The position numbers and the translations under genes are program-made. From NCBI RefSeq assembly GCF_030816615.1, contig NZ_JAUSYD010000001.1, positions 1,674,001 to 1,738,000 of the forward strand: a stretch of DNA of 64,000 bases. The letters run 5' to 3'. This document shows, piece by piece, positions 9,049 through 17,582 of this stretch; within the stretch, counting starts at the first letter, position 1, and each line of letters begins with the position of its first letter. The stretch comes from Streptomyces sp. B1I3. Its GTDB lineage: Bacteria > Actinomycetota > Actinomycetes > Streptomycetales > Streptomycetaceae. The notes beneath the pieces were generated by a model. That model saw only the letters and a list, made by a program, of their open reading frames with translations, made no database searches and was not told where the DNA came from.

Positions 9049-9147
9049 ATGCAGTGCGCCATGCCGCCCGGCCTCGACACCTACCTGGACGACATCCAGG
9101 GCTCCGTCTCACCCGACCCGGGTTCCCTCACGAACACCGGCGCGTAG
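9049..9147 (+). CDS. Possible 32-residue small protein
   Basis: An ATG frame begins MQCAMPPGLDTYLDDIQG and ends three bases before the next gene's GTG. GGAG lies nine bases upstream. I do not recognise the peptide. Its spacing to the membrane protein gene would allow translational coupling, but a chance frame is possible because long open frames are common at this G+C. Confidence 0.3.
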   Translation: MQCAMPPGLDTYLDDIQGSVSPDPGSLTNTGA

Positions 9148-9150
9148 CAG

Positions 9151-9789
9151 GTGGCCCCGGAGGAGGCAGGAGGCACCGCTGACGACCGCGGTCCGCGGAC
9201 GGAACGGAAGGCCGCGCCCGGGAAGGGCGGCGACGGCGCCCCGCCCCAGGCCGGGGTCATCGGTATCGGGCTGGCCGCCGTGCTGACGTTCTCCCTGGCG
9301 GATGGCGCCTGGGAATGGTTCGCCACGTACATCGGGGTGACGCTCCTCGCGGTGGTCTTCTCCTTCAACCGCCTGCCGAGGTCGAAGCCCGGCCTGCGTT
9401 CCTCGTACATGAGCACCCTGTCGGCGTTCTCGATGGTCGTGGGCCTGTGTGTCGCGATCGCACTGGCCCCGGCGCTGCAGCGATCGGCATGGCTCTTCCC
9501 GATGCCAGGCACGCGCGACGGGTGCCGGCACCAGGGGGCGTACGAACGGCTCCGCACGGAGGCCTCGCTGGCCGGCCTCGCCGGTCGTGACAAGGCCGCC
9601 CTGGCCTACGCCCAGGACGCGCAGGGGCAGAACGCCGTCGCCGACTGCCTGGCACACGTCACGACCCTGTGGCTGCCGGTGTACGGGCTCGGGGCGTCCG
9701 TACTGGTGGGTCTTGGGGCATGGTTCTTCGACCGTGCCCGGGCACGGAGGGAAGCAGCCGCGGCTGCCCGGAGCCCCCACCGGAGCTGA
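9151..9789 (+). CDS. Hypothetical membrane protein
   Basis: I do not recognise the family. The 212-residue product has a charged, proline- and glycine-rich N-terminus (about 45 residues), then hydrophobic segments near residues 46-75 and 90-110, an extracytoplasmic-looking stretch with two cysteines (CRHQGAYERL and ADCLAHV), and a last membrane helix near 175-195 followed by an Arg/Ala-rich cytoplasmic tail. The GTG at 9151 is the first start in frame; GTG-GCC-CCG-GAG-GAG makes the true start uncertain, because the GAGGAGG falls inside the frame. Nothing in the neighbours suggests a role. Confidence 0.6.
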   Translation: MAPEEAGGTADDRGPRTERKAAPGKGGDGAPPQAGVIGIGLAAVLTFSLADGAWEWFATYIGVTLLAVVFSFNRLPRSKPGLRSSYMSTLSAFSMVVGLCVAIALAPALQRSAWLFPMPGTRDGCRHQGAYERLRTEASLAGLAGRDKAALAYAQDAQGQNAVADCLAHVTTLWLPVYGLGASVLVGLGAWFFDRARARREAAAAARSPHRS

Positions 9790-9912
9790 CCAGGGGAGCG
9801 GTCCTCCCCGCCGCGGATTCCCGTCGGCTCCGAGGTCGGCCGCGGCGGCGATGTTGCGTCCGGGCGGGACGGGGTACTCGGCGCTTCTCAAGCATCACCG
9901 ACGGGAGACACC

Positions 9913-10455
9913 ATGGCATCCGAGCCCTTCGAAGCGGCGGACAACAACGAGGAAGGCACCGGAGACGCGCGCGAGGCGAACGGCTACTCGCCCGGTGAGG
10001 ACATCCCCCTGCGGGGCTATGCCACGCTGGCGGGGGTCTACGCCGGCAGCGTGGCACTCTTCACCCTGGCCGCCCGGGCATCGGGGCGTTCACTGCCTGC
10101 CCGCATCCCCCTGCAAGATCTGCTGCTGCTCGGAGCGGCCACCTACAAGGCATCACGGCTCGTCACCAAAGCCAAGATCACCAGCTTCGTACGGGCTCCG
10201 TTCACCCGCCGTGAGGGAGCCATCAGTGCGAGCGAGGTCATGGACGAGCCGCGCGGGCACGGTCTGCGGCTGGCCACCGGCGAGCTGCTCGCCTGCCCGT
10301 TCTGCCTGTCGACCTGGGTCGCCGGTTCGCTGGTCTGCGGATACGTCGTAGCTCCCCGCGCCACTCGGCTCGTCGCCGGTGGCCTGAGCGCCGTCATGAT
10401 CTCCGACTGGCTGCAGTACGCGTGGAGCTTCACGCAGGAACGCGCGGAGGGCTGA
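9913..10455 (+). CDS. DUF1360 membrane protein
   Basis: A 180-residue protein of the DUF1360 (YjcA-like) family, of unknown biochemical function. Features are an acidic N-terminus, a membrane helix near residues 40-60, YKASRLVTKAKITSFVRAPF, the hallmark CPFCLSTWVAG motif (two cysteines and a tryptophan), and two C-terminal membrane segments. In Bacillus the family is linked to sporulation. The ATG at 9913 follows GGGAGAC. Downstream sequence is repetitive. Confidence 0.85.
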   Translation: MASEPFEAADNNEEGTGDAREANGYSPGEDIPLRGYATLAGVYAGSVALFTLAARASGRSLPARIPLQDLLLLGAATYKASRLVTKAKITSFVRAPFTRREGAISASEVMDEPRGHGLRLATGELLACPFCLSTWVAGSLVCGYVVAPRATRLVAGGLSAVMISDWLQYAWSFTQERAEG

Positions 10456-10871
10456 GTCCGGGCTGTACACGCGTGGGTCCGGGCTGCCCACGTCAGCCCG
10501 GGCCGCACACGGCCGTACATGTGGGTCCGGGCCGCACACGGCCGCACACGTCAGTCGGGGCTGCACACCGCCGTCGGCCGAGGGCAAACCGGCCCGGCGC
10601 TTACCGGCCGGGCGGATCAGCGGCACGGCGGCCGCGCTCGTCGGCCCCTCCGCCCCGGCCCCACCGCCGTGGGTCGAAACGGTGCGCATCCCGGTATGAG
10701 CGTGCCCCGCGGGACGTACGGGGCCGGGAGGCATCGCACGCCGTACCTGCGTACCCGGCCCGCGACCCCCGGCCGGTCGGTCGGTGCGCGCCGGGCTCTT
10801 GGCTCCGGGACGGGCCCGTGGCTGCGGACCGGGCCCGTGGCTCCGGGAGGGGCCGTGGCTCCGGGACGGGG
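10456..10871. repeat. G+C-rich degenerate repeats between genes
   Basis: Holds imperfect direct repeats: GGGCCGCACACGGCCG occurs twice (about 10500 and 10528) within variants of GTGGGTCCGGGC, and the GGGCCCGTGGCT/GGGGCCGTGGCT element is repeated near 10813-10870. No coding or RNA feature was recognised; it separates two converging genes. Confidence 0.5.
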
Positions 10872-11849
10872 TCAGCCGCGCAGGACGACCGTGCGCTGGG
10901 CCGAGAAATCGCCCCACGTCCCGTCGGGGAGCTTGGGCCGGATCTTGAGCGAGTAGCGGGTGCCGGGCGGGTCGGGAAGGGTGAGCCGGTAGGTCGCCCG
11001 GCCGGCGGGAGGGTTGCCACCCCAGACGATCGTGGTGGTCATCTTCCCGTTCAGGAACAGCTGGTACGCGGGGATGGTGCCGCCGGTGTCCGGCTGATCC
11101 CAGGACAGGTCGACCGCGAACTCCCCGCCCTCGGCCGTCGTCCTGGTGCGCAGGCCGGTGGGCGCGGTGCTCGCCGGGGCTGCGGGGGCGGACGGGGTGG
11201 TGAGGTCGATGGCGTTGCTGTCCGGTGAGGACTTCTCGGACGCGTCACGGGCCCGGACGGTGAAGGTGTAGACGGTGCCGGGCCGCAGTCCGGTGAGCCG
11301 GGCCGTGGTGCCGGTGCCCGCGACACTGTGGATCCTGGAGTCCTCCTGGTAGACGTCGTACGAGGTCACGCCCACGTCGTCCGTGGAGCCGCCCCAGGAC
11401 AGGGTTACCGTCCGGCCGCCGCCGCCGGCCGTGCCCCGCAGTTCGACGGGCGCGGTCGGCGGCGTCGCGTCGGCGGGTGCCGCGGCGGGAGTGGTGACGG
11501 GAACGGCGGTGCTCGGCGCGGAGACGTTCCCGGCGGCGTCGCGTGCTCTCACGGTGAAGGTGTAGGCCGTGGAGGCGGTCAGACCGTCGACGTCCGTCAT
11601 CAGCTTCGCCGCGTCCACCGATGCGGCCTTCTTCCCCTCGCGGTAGACGTCGTAACCGGTGATCCCCTCGTTGTCCGAGGCCCGCTCCCACATCACGTGG
11701 GCGGAGGTGGCGCTGCCCGCCTGTGCTGTCACCCCCTCGGGAGCTGTCGGTTTCCTGGTGTCCGCTTCCGCGGCTCCGGCGCACGCGGTGAGCGTGGCGA
11801 GGAGCAGGGCGGAGCAGGCGAACGCGGTGCGCGCGTGGGGGCTTTGCAC
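10872..11849 (-). CDS. Secreted lipoprotein with three fibronectin type III domains
   Basis: About 325 residues. The signal peptide ends in a lipobox (LLLATLTAC), so the mature protein should be membrane-anchored outside the cell. Three fibronectin III modules follow: PTAPEGVTAQAGSATSAHVMWERASDNEGITGYDVY, PTAPVELRGTAGGGGRTVTLSW and a more diverged third with YQLFLNGK. Linkers are Ala/Pro/Thr-rich. GTG at 11849 has GGAAGG seven bases upstream and is preferred over the in-frame ATG at 11864, which has no ribosome site. Such modules usually support binding or spacing in carbohydrate-active secreted proteins, but there is no catalytic domain here. Confidence 0.82.
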   Translation of the reverse strand: MQSPHARTAFACSALLLATLTACAGAAEADTRKPTAPEGVTAQAGSATSAHVMWERASDNEGITGYDVYREGKKAASVDAAKLMTDVDGLTASTAYTFTVRARDAAGNVSAPSTAVPVTTPAAAPADATPPTAPVELRGTAGGGGRTVTLSWGGSTDDVGVTSYDVYQEDSRIHSVAGTGTTARLTGLRPGTVYTFTVRARDASEKSSPDSNAIDLTTPSAPAAPASTAPTGLRTRTTAEGGEFAVDLSWDQPDTGGTIPAYQLFLNGKMTTTIVWGGNPPAGRATYRLTLPDPPGTRYSLKIRPKLPDGTWGDFSAQRTVVLRG

Positions 11850-11981
11850 TGTGATGCCTTCCATCCGACAGGAATGGTCCAGACCTATATGCCATGCGGG
11901 TGGGGGCGCCGACAAGGGGGTGGATCGGAACGTTCCGCAATGTCCGTGATGAGTTTCGGGCTCGGGCGCGGTCTGAAAGGC

Positions 11982-12590
11982 ATGGATACGCATGAGGGAA
12001 CCCCACCCGGCCTCGCTCTCGGACCGGAGGCGCGGCAGATCCGCGAGCTGATCGCCTCCGTCGAGGACCGGCAGCTGGACGGCCCGACGCCCTGTCCTGA
12101 GTCCTCGGTACGGGAGCTGCTCGGGCACCTGCTCGGGCTGACCGTCGCCTTCCGCGACGCGGCACGCAAGAACTTCGGGCCCACCACCGACACCTCGCCG
12201 GCAGCGGCCCTGCCGGTGCTCCCCGCCGACTGGCGCACGGCACTGCCGCCCCTGCTGGACGAGCTGGTCACGGCCTGGCGCTCGCCGGCCGCCCTCGAGG
12301 GCATGACCCGGGCGGGCGGGGTGGATCTGCCCGGCGCGGTCGCCGGTGCGGTCGTACGGAACGAGCTGCTGGTGCACGGCTGGGACCTGGCCAGGTCGAC
12401 CGGACAGACGTTCCGGGCGGACGAGGCGAGCCTGCGCGCGTCGGAGGCGATGCCGGCACCCGGGGACGACGACAGGTCCGGGCCCGACACGATCTTCGGC
12501 CCTCCGGTCCCCGTCCCGGCCGACGCGCCGCTGGTCGACCGGGTGATCGCCCTGAGCGGGCGCCGGCCCGACTGGCAGCCGGGCGGTTGA
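11982..12590 (+). CDS. TIGR03086-type DinB-like protein (mycothiol-linked fold)
   Basis: About 202 residues related to the TIGR03086/mycothiol-dependent maleylpyruvate isomerase-like four-helix family: LDGPTPCPESSVRELLGHLLGLTVAFRDAA near the N-terminus and ELLVHGWDLARSTGQ in the middle, with the His residues typical of the metal-binding DinB fold. The enzymatic activity of most members is unknown. The start may be ATG 11982 or ATG 11949; neither has a well spaced ribosome site. It diverges from the lipoprotein gene. Confidence 0.8.
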   Translation: MDTHEGTPPGLALGPEARQIRELIASVEDRQLDGPTPCPESSVRELLGHLLGLTVAFRDAARKNFGPTTDTSPAAALPVLPADWRTALPPLLDELVTAWRSPAALEGMTRAGGVDLPGAVAGAVVRNELLVHGWDLARSTGQTFRADEASLRASEAMPAPGDDDRSGPDTIFGPPVPVPADAPLVDRVIALSGRRPDWQPGG

Positions 12591-12650
12591 GGGCGCCGCG
12601 CGCCGCGGAGGGCTTCATGGGGCCGCGCGTGCACTCCAGCGCGCGGGTCC

Positions 12651-12735
12651 ACGCACCCCGCCCGGGCTCCACGTGCGTTCTACGCACCCCGCCCGGGCTT
12701 CACGTGCGTTCTACGCACCCCGCCCGGGCTCCACC
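12651..12735. repeat. 31-bp tandem repeat, 2.7 copies
   Basis: Copies start at 12651, 12682 and 12713 and begin ACGCACCCCGCCCGGGCT; the first two differ at one position. It lies between the converging DinB-like and hydrolase genes. Confidence 0.85.
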
Positions 12736-12807
12736 CGGGTCGCACGTGCCCCGCCAGGCTCCACGAGCCCCGCGCGGCCGACGGCCCGTCGCACCCGGGG
12801 CACCGCC

Positions 12808-13491
12808 TCAGCTGGTGAAGAACTCCGTGATCCGGGCCGCGAACTGACCGGGGTCCCGCTCGTGCGGCCGGTGGCCGCCGCCCAGGGTGATCAGCTCGGA
12901 GTCCGGGATCAGGGTCGCCAGGTCGGCCAGCCGATCCTGCGGCATGGTGCTCTCCGGACCTCCGGCGAGGATCAGCGTGGGAGCGACGATCTGCCCGAGC
13001 TCCTCCTCCCACCGCGGGTCGGGGCCGGCCACCTGGGCCGCTACGGCGGGTACCACGTTCTCGTCGTAGTCCACCGGACCCGACGGGCTGAACTCGGCGC
13101 CCGGCTCCCCGGGGAAGGGCGGCGGGGTCTCCACCAGGACCAGCCGCTCCACCCGGTCCGCGTGCTCCTCTGCCAGGAGGTAGGCGACCACTCCGCCCAT
13201 CGAATGCCCGACGAGGCCGACACGGTCGAGTTCGAGCTCGTCGAGGAAACCGAGGACGTCGTCCCGCATCTGCTCGAAGCCGTACTCGTCCGGCCAGTCG
13301 CTCTCACCGTGCCCGCGCAGATCCAGGGCGTACACCCGCCACTCCGCACCGAGCAGGCCGCCCACCGCCTCCCAGCTCGCGGACGAGCCGCCGAGGCCGT
13401 GCAGCAGGACGACGGGCGAGCCGAACGGGTCACCCCAGGCCCGGTACGCCAGCCGCACGTCGCCGACATCCACAACAGACTGATCTTCCAT
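12808..13491 (-). CDS. Alpha/beta hydrolase
   Basis: A 227-residue hydrolase of the alpha/beta fold. The oxyanion region LLHGLGGSSASW, the nucleophile elbow LVGHSMGGVVAYL and a C-terminal histidine in LGGGHRPHERDP complete the expected catalytic set, with an acid in the preceding strands. No signal peptide, so it is cytoplasmic. It lacks a large cap domain (short length). The substrate cannot be inferred from the neighbours. Confidence 0.9.
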   Translation of the reverse strand: MEDQSVVDVGDVRLAYRAWGDPFGSPVVLLHGLGGSSASWEAVGGLLGAEWRVYALDLRGHGESDWPDEYGFEQMRDDVLGFLDELELDRVGLVGHSMGGVVAYLLAEEHADRVERLVLVETPPPFPGEPGAEFSPSGPVDYDENVVPAVAAQVAGPDPRWEEELGQIVAPTLILAGGPESTMPQDRLADLATLIPDSELITLGGGHRPHERDPGQFAARITEFFTS

Positions 13492-13556
13492 GCCCCGAAC
13501 GCTACAGGCGCCGGACGTCCGCCGGCTCCGGCCCCCGGCCTGGCACGCTTGGTCGC

Positions 13557-14360
13557 GTGAAGCTCAGAAGTCTCGCCCTCGCCACCGCCCTGGCCCTCGC
13601 CCTGACCGGCTGTTCCGGATCCGGCTCCGACGCCCCGGAGAAGGGGCTCGGCGACCCCGCGATGAAGGACATCGCGATGCAGCTGGTCTCCAGCGCGGAG
13701 AACTCCTCGCTGGACTGGAAGGCCCAGTACGGCTACATCGAGGACATCGGCGACGGCCGCGGCTACACCGCCGGCATCATCGGATTCTGCTCCGGCACCG
13801 GCGACATGCTGAAGGTCGTCCAGCGGTACGCGGCCACGCGCCCCGGCAACGCGCTGGAGCGTTTCATGCCGGCACTGCGCGCGGTGCGGGGCAGCGACTC
13901 GCACGAAGGGCTCGGCGCGGCGTTCACCCGGGCCTGGGAGGAAGCCGCGGCGGACCGGGCGTTCCGCGCGGCCCAGGACGCGGAGCGTGACGACGGGTAC
14001 TTCGATCCGGCGGTCGCCCGCGCCGAGGCCGACGGCCTCAGCGCCCTGGGCCAGTTCGTCTACTACGACGCCTACGTGATGCACGGTTACGCCGACGCGA
14101 AGGGCACGGTCGGCTTCCGGACGATACGCGCCCAGGCCCTCGCCGCTGCCGATCCGCCGTCCGAGGGAGGCGACGAGGAGGCGTATCTGAACGCCTTCCT
14201 CGACGCCAGGGTGGCCGCGATCCGCAAGGAGCCCTCCCACGGCGACGCCAGCCGGGTGGAGACCGCGCAACGCGTCTTCGTACGCGAAGGCAAACTTCAG
14301 CTGGAGACTCCGCTGGCCTGGCGGGTGTACGGCGAGAGTTTCCGCATCGACAAGGCGTAA
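13557..14360 (+). CDS. GH46 chitosanase, lipoprotein form
   Basis: Endo-chitosanase of family GH46, 267 residues. The signal peptide ends in a lipobox (ALALTGC), so this copy should be anchored to the membrane. The catalytic glutamate (Glu48 in SSAENSSLDWK) and aspartate (Asp66 in IEDIGDGRGY) correspond to Glu22 and Asp40 of the well-studied Streptomyces CsnN174 enzyme. The GTG at 13557 lacks a strong ribosome site. No TAGGAA-type operator is found upstream, unlike the second chitosanase. Bases 13664-13810 match the paralogue at 15097-15243 in 146 of 147 positions, far more than the flanks. Confidence 0.93.
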   Translation: MKLRSLALATALALALTGCSGSGSDAPEKGLGDPAMKDIAMQLVSSAENSSLDWKAQYGYIEDIGDGRGYTAGIIGFCSGTGDMLKVVQRYAATRPGNALERFMPALRAVRGSDSHEGLGAAFTRAWEEAAADRAFRAAQDAERDDGYFDPAVARAEADGLSALGQFVYYDAYVMHGYADAKGTVGFRTIRAQALAAADPPSEGGDEEAYLNAFLDARVAAIRKEPSHGDASRVETAQRVFVREGKLQLETPLAWRVYGESFRIDKA

Positions 14361-14561
14361 ACACCCGATGGGTGGGCGCTCGAAGCATCCGCCGGACACT
14401 TCGCGTACGCCGGTTGCCCGGCACCTGACCTGCACACACGTCGGCAGCCGAGGCCTACCTCCGGGCCGTTACCGGAAGCGGTGGCTCCCGTTCTGACCGG
14501 TGGAGGCACACAATCGCGTGGGGTCTCGCAGCCCCAGGGAGACAGTCCACTGATCAAGAAG

Positions 14562-14740
14562 ATGTTTCTGACCGCAATGGCTCTCGCCGCCGGTCCCAGC
14601 CTCGCCGTGAACCCCACCTCGGCACCGTGAACCGGGGCCAGAACCTCGACCACCGGGGCCAGCAGGGCAACTGGGTCATGGGCAACCTCTGGGGCGGCCC
14701 CACCGGCGTCTGGATCCACGTGGCCTACCTCGACTGCTGA
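14562..14740 (+). pseudogene. Remnant of a small secreted protein
   Basis: Two pieces in different frames. The first (14562-14630) encodes a signal-peptide-like start, MFLTAMALAAGPSLAV, and stops at a TGA. The second (14627-14740) encodes a 37-residue tail ending GVWIHVAYLDC, which resembles the C-terminus of small secreted SH3-like proteins. A CTG or upstream start with AGGGAGA may add a few residues. The missing middle suggests an internal deletion. A clean terminator follows. Confidence 0.5.
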
Positions 14741-14755
14741 GAGTAACGACGCCGG

Positions 14756-14787
14756 GTCCCGCACCCACACCTGGTGCGGGGCTCTTT
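14756..14787 (+). terminator. Terminator after the secreted-protein remnant
   Basis: CCCGCACC (14758-14765) pairs with GGTGCGGG (14773-14780) around a 7-base loop and is followed by CTCTTTC. Confidence 0.7.
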
Positions 14788-14849
14788 CGCGTGCAGGGAC
14801 GTTTCCGCTCGCCCGTGCCGGGGGTCTGTACCGCACCGCCGGGGCCTGA

Positions 14850-14864
14850 TAGGAAAGCTTCCTA
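14850..14864. promoter_or_regulatory. CsnR-box-like operator of the second chitosanase
   Basis: TAGGAAAGCTTCCTA has 6-bp arms with a 3-bp spacer. It resembles the palindrome bound by CsnR, the ROK-family repressor of chitosanase genes in Streptomyces lividans. It lies just ahead of the chitosanase start region. Confidence 0.65.
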
Positions 14865-14902
14865 ACAGAACAATGGAACGACGAACTCCCTTTGGAGGTC
14901 TG

Positions 14903-15781
14903 GTGCTCCACCCCCACAATGGCACCGCACGTCGCACCATCCGTCCCACACGTTTCACTCGACCCTTCGGTCTCGCCGTGGCCGCCCTCGGGCTGACGCT
15001 CACCGCGATTCCGGTCACCGCCCACGCCGGCGCCCCCACGCCGCCGGCCGCTCATCACCTGGAGGCAGCCACGGCCGGGCTCGACGACCCCGCTAAGAAG
15101 GACATCGCGATGCAGCTGGTCTCCAGCGCGGAGAACTCCTCGCTCGACTGGAAGGCCCAGTACGGCTACATCGAGGACATCGGCGACGGCCGCGGCTACA
15201 CCGCCGGCATCATCGGATTCTGCTCCGGCACCGGCGACATGCTCGACCTGGTCGAGCGGTACACGGACCGTGCGCCGGGCAACGTCCTCGCGGCGTACCT
15301 GCCCGCCCTGCGCGCGGTGGACGGCACCGACTCCCACGAGGGACTCGACCCCGGTTTCACCGGGGACTGGGCCCGAGCCGCGCCGGACCCCGTGTTCGAG
15401 CAGGCGCAGAACGACGAGCGGGACCGGGTGTACTTCGACCCGGCGGTCCGCCAGGGCAAGGCCGACGGCCTGGGCACACTCGGTCAGTTCGCGTACTACG
15501 ACGCCATCGTCATGCACGGCGGAGGCGGCGACAGCACGAGCTTCGGCTCCATCCGGCAGATGGCTCTGGACCGGGCCCTGCCCCCGTCGCAGGGCGGCGA
15601 CGAGGTCGCCTACCTCGACGCGTTCCTGGACGCGCGGGTCTGGGCGATGAAGCAGGAGGAGGCCCATTCGGACACCAGCCGCGTCGACACGGCCCAGCGG
15701 CTCTTCCTGCGGAACGGCAATCTGGATCTGGACCCGCCTCTGGACTGGCGGGTCTACGGCGACAGCTTCCACATCGGCTGA
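14903..15781 (+). CDS. csnA: GH46 chitosanase, secreted
   Basis: Secreted endo-chitosanase, about 292 residues from GTG 14903. A long signal peptide with twin arginines (TARRTIRPTRF, then a hydrophobic core ending in AHA) precedes the GH46 domain. Glu77 in SSAENSSLDWK and Asp95 in IEDIGDGRGY are the catalytic pair. GTG at 14903 has GGAGG four bases upstream; ATG at 14873 is the alternative, giving ten more residues. The CsnR-like palindrome at 14850-14864 indicates induction by chitosan oligomers. It is the free, secreted counterpart of the lipoprotein chitosanase upstream, with which it shares a nearly identical 147-bp tract. Confidence 0.94.
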   Translation: MLHPHNGTARRTIRPTRFTRPFGLAVAALGLTLTAIPVTAHAGAPTPPAAHHLEAATAGLDDPAKKDIAMQLVSSAENSSLDWKAQYGYIEDIGDGRGYTAGIIGFCSGTGDMLDLVERYTDRAPGNVLAAYLPALRAVDGTDSHEGLDPGFTGDWARAAPDPVFEQAQNDERDRVYFDPAVRQGKADGLGTLGQFAYYDAIVMHGGGGDSTSFGSIRQMALDRALPPSQGGDEVAYLDAFLDARVWAMKQEEAHSDTSRVDTAQRLFLRNGNLDLDPPLDWRVYGDSFHIG

Positions 15782-15847
15782 CGCCGGCCGTTCGCGGTGC
15801 GCGTACCGCGGTTCCCGCGCGGGGCCGCCGTACGCGCACCGGTCGGG

Positions 15848-17362
15848 TCAGGGGGCCACGGGCAGGGCCATGGGGTCCTTCGGCTGTTCGCTGTCCGCGG
15901 CTTCCCCGTCCGCCGCCTCCCCGCCCGGGGCCCGGTCGGCGCCCGGTTCCCGCCCCAGGTGGTTGAAGGCGAGGTTCAGCAGGATCGCCACGACACAGCC
16001 CGTGGAGATGCCCGAGTCGAGGACGACGAGCAGGTCCTCGGGGAAGGCGTGGTAGAAGTCCGGCGCGGCGATCGGGATGAGGCCGACGCCGACGGCGGCG
16101 GCGACGATCAGCGCGTTCTCGCCCTTCTCCAGGGCCGCGGCGGCCAGGGTCTGGATGCCGCTCGCGGCGACCGAGCCGAACAGCACGATCCCGGCGCCGC
16201 CGAGGACCGGCAGCGGCACGAGGGCGATGACGGACGCGGCGACGGGTACGAGTCCCAGCACCACCAGGATGACGCCCCCGGCGGCGACGACGAACCGGCT
16301 GCGGACCTTGGTCATCGCGACCAGCCCGATGTTCTGGGCGAAGGCGCTGCACATGAAGCCGTTGAAGAGCGGGCTGACTGCGCTTCCCAGGGTGTCGGCG
16401 CGCAGACCGCCCTCGATGGTCCGCTCGTCCGCCGGCCGGTCGACGATCTTGCCGAGTGCCAGCATGTCGGCGGTGGACTCGGTCATGCAGACCAGCATGA
16501 CGATGCACATCGAGACGATCGCGGCGATCTCGAACTGCGGGGCGCCGAAGTGGAACGGCGTCGGGAAGCCGACCAGGTCGGCGTCGCCCAGGGCCCCGAA
16601 GTCGGTGATGCCCACCGGGATCGCGATCAGGGTGCCGATGACCAGGCCGAGCAGGATCGCGATCTGCTGGAGGAAACCGCGCAGCAGCTTGCGCAGGGCC
16701 AGCACGATCACGAGGGTGACCGCGGCCATGATGATGTTGGTCGTCGAGCCGTAGTCGTCGGCGGTCGCGTTGCCGCCCTGCGACCAGTTGAAGGCGACCG
16801 GCAGGAGCGAGACGCCGATCAGTGTGATGACGGTGCCGGTGACGACCGGCGGGAAGAACCGCACGAGTTTGCAGAAGTACGGTGCGAGGAGGAAGCCGAG
16901 GAGGCTGGCGACGATGATCGCGCCGAAGATGACGGCGATGCCGTCGTGCCCCCGGTCCTTGCCGATCGCGATCATCGGGGTGACCCCGGCGAACGAGACC
17001 CCGTTGACGAACGGCAGCCGGGCGCCGATGCGCCAGAAGCCGAGGGTCTGGAGCAGGGTGGCTATGCCCGCGGTGAAGAGGCTCGCCCCCATGAGGAAGG
17101 CGGTCTCCTTCGCGCTGAGACCCACGGCGGGTCCCACGATCATGGGCGGGGCCACCACACCCGCGTACATCGCGGCCACGTGCTGGAGGCCGCTGGTGAA
17201 CATCCTGAGGGGCGGGAGCGTTTCGTCGACCGGATGTTTCCGGCCGGGCCCGGCCGGGTCTGTCCGGCCGGATCCGCCGGGGTCGTCCCCGCCGGGTCCG
17301 GCAGGGTCTTTCCGGTCGGGTCCTTCGACTGCGTCCTTGCGAAACCTGGGCGTGGCTGCCAC
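15848..17362 (-). CDS. NCS2-family purine permease
   Basis: Cytoplasmic-membrane nucleobase:cation symporter-2 of the xanthine/urate type, about 504 residues. A Pro/Gly/Asp-rich N-terminal region built from short repeats precedes a 14-helix transporter core with the family hallmarks MTESTADMLALGKI and GLVAMTKVRSRFV, and the conserved FAQNIG element. GTG at 17362 has GGAGG five bases upstream; the longer frame upstream of it is low-complexity. It follows the 8-oxoguanine deaminase gene but a strong hairpin (17471-17505) separates them, so it may have its own promoter. Transport of urate or xanthine is inferred from context. Confidence 0.92.
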   Translation of the reverse strand: MAATPRFRKDAVEGPDRKDPAGPGGDDPGGSGRTDPAGPGRKHPVDETLPPLRMFTSGLQHVAAMYAGVVAPPMIVGPAVGLSAKETAFLMGASLFTAGIATLLQTLGFWRIGARLPFVNGVSFAGVTPMIAIGKDRGHDGIAVIFGAIIVASLLGFLLAPYFCKLVRFFPPVVTGTVITLIGVSLLPVAFNWSQGGNATADDYGSTTNIIMAAVTLVIVLALRKLLRGFLQQIAILLGLVIGTLIAIPVGITDFGALGDADLVGFPTPFHFGAPQFEIAAIVSMCIVMLVCMTESTADMLALGKIVDRPADERTIEGGLRADTLGSAVSPLFNGFMCSAFAQNIGLVAMTKVRSRFVVAAGGVILVVLGLVPVAASVIALVPLPVLGGAGIVLFGSVAASGIQTLAAAALEKGENALIVAAAVGVGLIPIAAPDFYHAFPEDLLVVLDSGISTGCVVAILLNLAFNHLGREPGADRAPGGEAADGEAADSEQPKDPMALPVAP

Positions 17363-17470
17363 GGCTTCCTCCGGTCGGGTACACGTCGGCGACGTGGGTG
17401 TCAGGGAGGTGGTGCTGAGTGGTGCGTTGGTACAGGTCGTGCAGCTGGTGCGGGCAGCTCGGTGCACCTG

Positions 17471-17505
17471 CGCGGGTGCGCGTACGCGAGGTACGCGCAC
17501 CCGCG
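17471..17505 (-). terminator. Hairpin after the 8-oxoguanine deaminase gene
   Basis: A perfect 15-bp stem (CGCGGGTGCGCGTAC with its complement at 17491-17505) around a 5-base loop. It has no T run, so termination is inferred from stem strength and position. Confidence 0.65.
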
Positions 17506-17582
17506 CGGGCTGCCGTGGGCCTGTCGGTCCACGGCGGCCGGTCGAGGGCCGTCCCCCTCGGCCGGCCTGTCGGGGGGAGCCG

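Noticed and set aside
17461..17510. Inverted repeat considered as a regulatory operator
   Set aside because: A 15-bp stem with a 5-base loop directly after a gene end fits a terminator better, and no second copy is seen.
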